A stretch of 34,387 nt of DNA. Source: Hyphomicrobiales bacterium (GTDB lineage Bacteria > Pseudomonadota > Alphaproteobacteria > Rhizobiales > Rhizobiaceae). Made by a program: the position numbers and the translations under genes. The notes under the pieces are model-generated. The model searched no databases, had not been told where the DNA came from, and worked only from the letters and a program-made list of their open reading frames with translations. This document shows positions 33,499-34,387 of the stretch, piece by piece; the first letter of the stretch is position 1; each line of letters opens with the position of its first letter. The DNA is taken from the NCBI GenBank assembly GCA_900465685.1, contig UEGR01000028.1:1-34387 (forward strand), written 5' to 3'.

Positions 33499-34387
33499 TT
33501 ATTGGGCGCTATAGCCTGCTTTTTCAAAGGTGATTGAAGGCAGTCGTGGCTTTGCTGGGACCAAGCGTGCTGGTTTGATATCGCCCTTTGCCCGGCGTTT
33601 GGCGTCTTTCGATATATCTCGAAGGCGCCTCGGCAAGAGAGCCAAACCTTGCCAGGATTTGCTCGCCTGAATGAGCGCAAAGCCAAGTTGAAACGAAATC
33701 ATATTGCGGGTTCGTAACGTCTTTGTTTCCGCCAAAATCCGCCCTTTTTCAGCGGCTTCGATCTTGTTTTGCAACGTCATGATCTGAGCGCTGGAGCGTT
33801 GAATCTGTCGTTGCAATTCTTCATTGCGTATGCCCGTGCTGCGCCCGTCCAATTGTGCAGCCTCAAGCCTGCCGGATGTTGCCTGATGGAGCTGCTTCTC
33901 AGTGGTCAGTTCTTTTTGGGTCTGATCGTGTACGAGCTTTCGCTGTACGGCATCTGTACGCAGTTGCGCCAAAGTGTGTTCTGCTTCTACCAGACCGGAG
34001 GTCAACAACCCGATTTTATCATCCTTGTCGGTGAGTTCTATTTGCAATTCACCGATTTTGCTTTCCAGAACCCGGCGCTGGAATCGCTCGCTTTCCTGTA
34101 GTTTTGCGAATAGATCCAGCTCAGTCTTTCCACTGCTGACTTCGGCAAGCGCCTCCTTCAGATCTCCCGAAAGGCGCGCAATCTCCTGGTCCTGATCGTC
34201 TCGCTCGGCCCGTAACTGCTTTAATCGGCCTGCGGCGATATTCGTCTCGTTCGTCTGCGCGGCAAGCCGTTCACCGGCTTCTTTCAACAGTGTTTCGACC
34301 GCATCAAGACGGCCTTCCGCCAGAACGACCTTTTTCTCCGCCACAAGCCGTTCACGTCGCTCGCTCTCTAGGTCACATACCCATAAA
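33499..34387 (-). CDS. Coiled-coil protein, partial at the right edge
   Basis: The frame is open from the window edge to a TAA at 33499 (at least 295 residues), so the start lies beyond 34387; a GTG at 34344 is only an internal possible start. About 200 residues are strongly helical heptad-like sequence rich in Glu, Gln, Leu, Arg and Lys (LQESERFQRRVLESKIGELQ). The end is basic, with a tryptophan helix (GFALIQASKSWQGLALLPRR) and PAKPRLP. No catalytic domain is visible. It is the first gene here of the capsule operon, 27 bases before the large glycosyltransferase, and may scaffold the glycosyltransferases or control chain length. The function is unknown. Confidence 0.8.
   Translation of the reverse strand, partial: LWVCDLESERRERLVAEKKVVLAEGRLDAVETLLKEAGERLAAQTNETNIAAGRLKQLRAERDDQDQEIARLSGDLKEALAEVSSGKTELDLFAKLQESERFQRRVLESKIGELQIELTDKDDKIGLLTSGLVEAEHTLAQLRTDAVQRKLVHDQTQKELTTEKQLHQATSGRLEAAQLDGRSTGIRNEELQRQIQRSSAQIMTLQNKIEAAEKGRILAETKTLRTRNMISFQLGFALIQASKSWQGLALLPRRLRDISKDAKRRAKGDIKPARLVPAKPRLPSITFEKAGYSAQ

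Noticed and set aside
1..34387. Mobile elements, CRISPR arrays, tRNA or rRNA genes
   Set aside because: No transposase or integrase, no regularly spaced repeats and no RNA-gene signature was seen on either strand.

Overview
The window looks like chromosomal DNA of an alphaproteobacterium of the Hyphomicrobiales, most likely the Brucella/Ochrobactrum group. This placement is an inference from the gene families (rhizobial-type NAGGN synthesis, ehu/eut ectoine genes, Kps/Rkp-type capsule export), the moderate GC content and the tightly overlapped operons. I see no rRNA, tRNA, insertion sequence, phage gene or CRISPR array.

From left to right: (1) 62-104, a strong terminator-like hairpin. (2) 231-3809, minus strand: asnO and ngg, which make the osmoprotectant dipeptide N-acetylglutaminylglutamine amide (NAGGN), with a stress-sigma-like promoter candidate upstream of asnO. 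(3) 4023-14270, minus strand, in transcription order: aldehyde dehydrogenase, class III aminotransferase, an M42 peptidase of the type that forms a trio with asnO/ngg, then a peptide-type ABC importer (binding protein, permease, permease-ATPase fusion, ATPase) and a FadR-type regulator. (4) 14387-14884, minus: an Lrp/AsnC regulator. (5) 15189-22516, plus: eutB-eutC-doeA-doeB-ehuB-ehuC-ehuD-ehuA for uptake and degradation of ectoine and hydroxyectoine, without eutA. (6) 22519-23913, minus: a MocR/EnuR-type regulator ending 2 bp from ehuA. (7) 24182-24553, plus: a small secreted Pro/Gln-rich protein with its own terminator. (8) 24637 to the right edge, minus: the distal part of a capsule-type polysaccharide operon (coiled-coil protein, a giant multi-domain glycosyltransferase, a CgeB-like glycosyltransferase, KpsC, KpsE, KpsM, KpsT).

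The first 24 kb reads as one compatible-solute island. Ectoine enters through EhuABCD, DoeA opens the ring and DoeB deacetylates it to 2,4-diaminobutyrate. The aminotransferase and dehydrogenase probably carry that to aspartate. In the same stretch the cell makes NAGGN (AsnO, Ngg) and encodes the NAGGN-associated M42 hydrolase next to a peptide importer, which suggests recapture or turnover of NAGGN. Three regulators of different families (FadR, Lrp/AsnC, MocR) sit inside the island, and operator-like dyads can be seen at each probable promoter.

The most unusual item elsewhere is kpsE: a well-initiated N-terminal reading frame is out of phase with the rest of the gene at a run of eight A residues. 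This is either a homopolymer sequence error or a slippage switch for capsule export. The last gene runs off the right edge.
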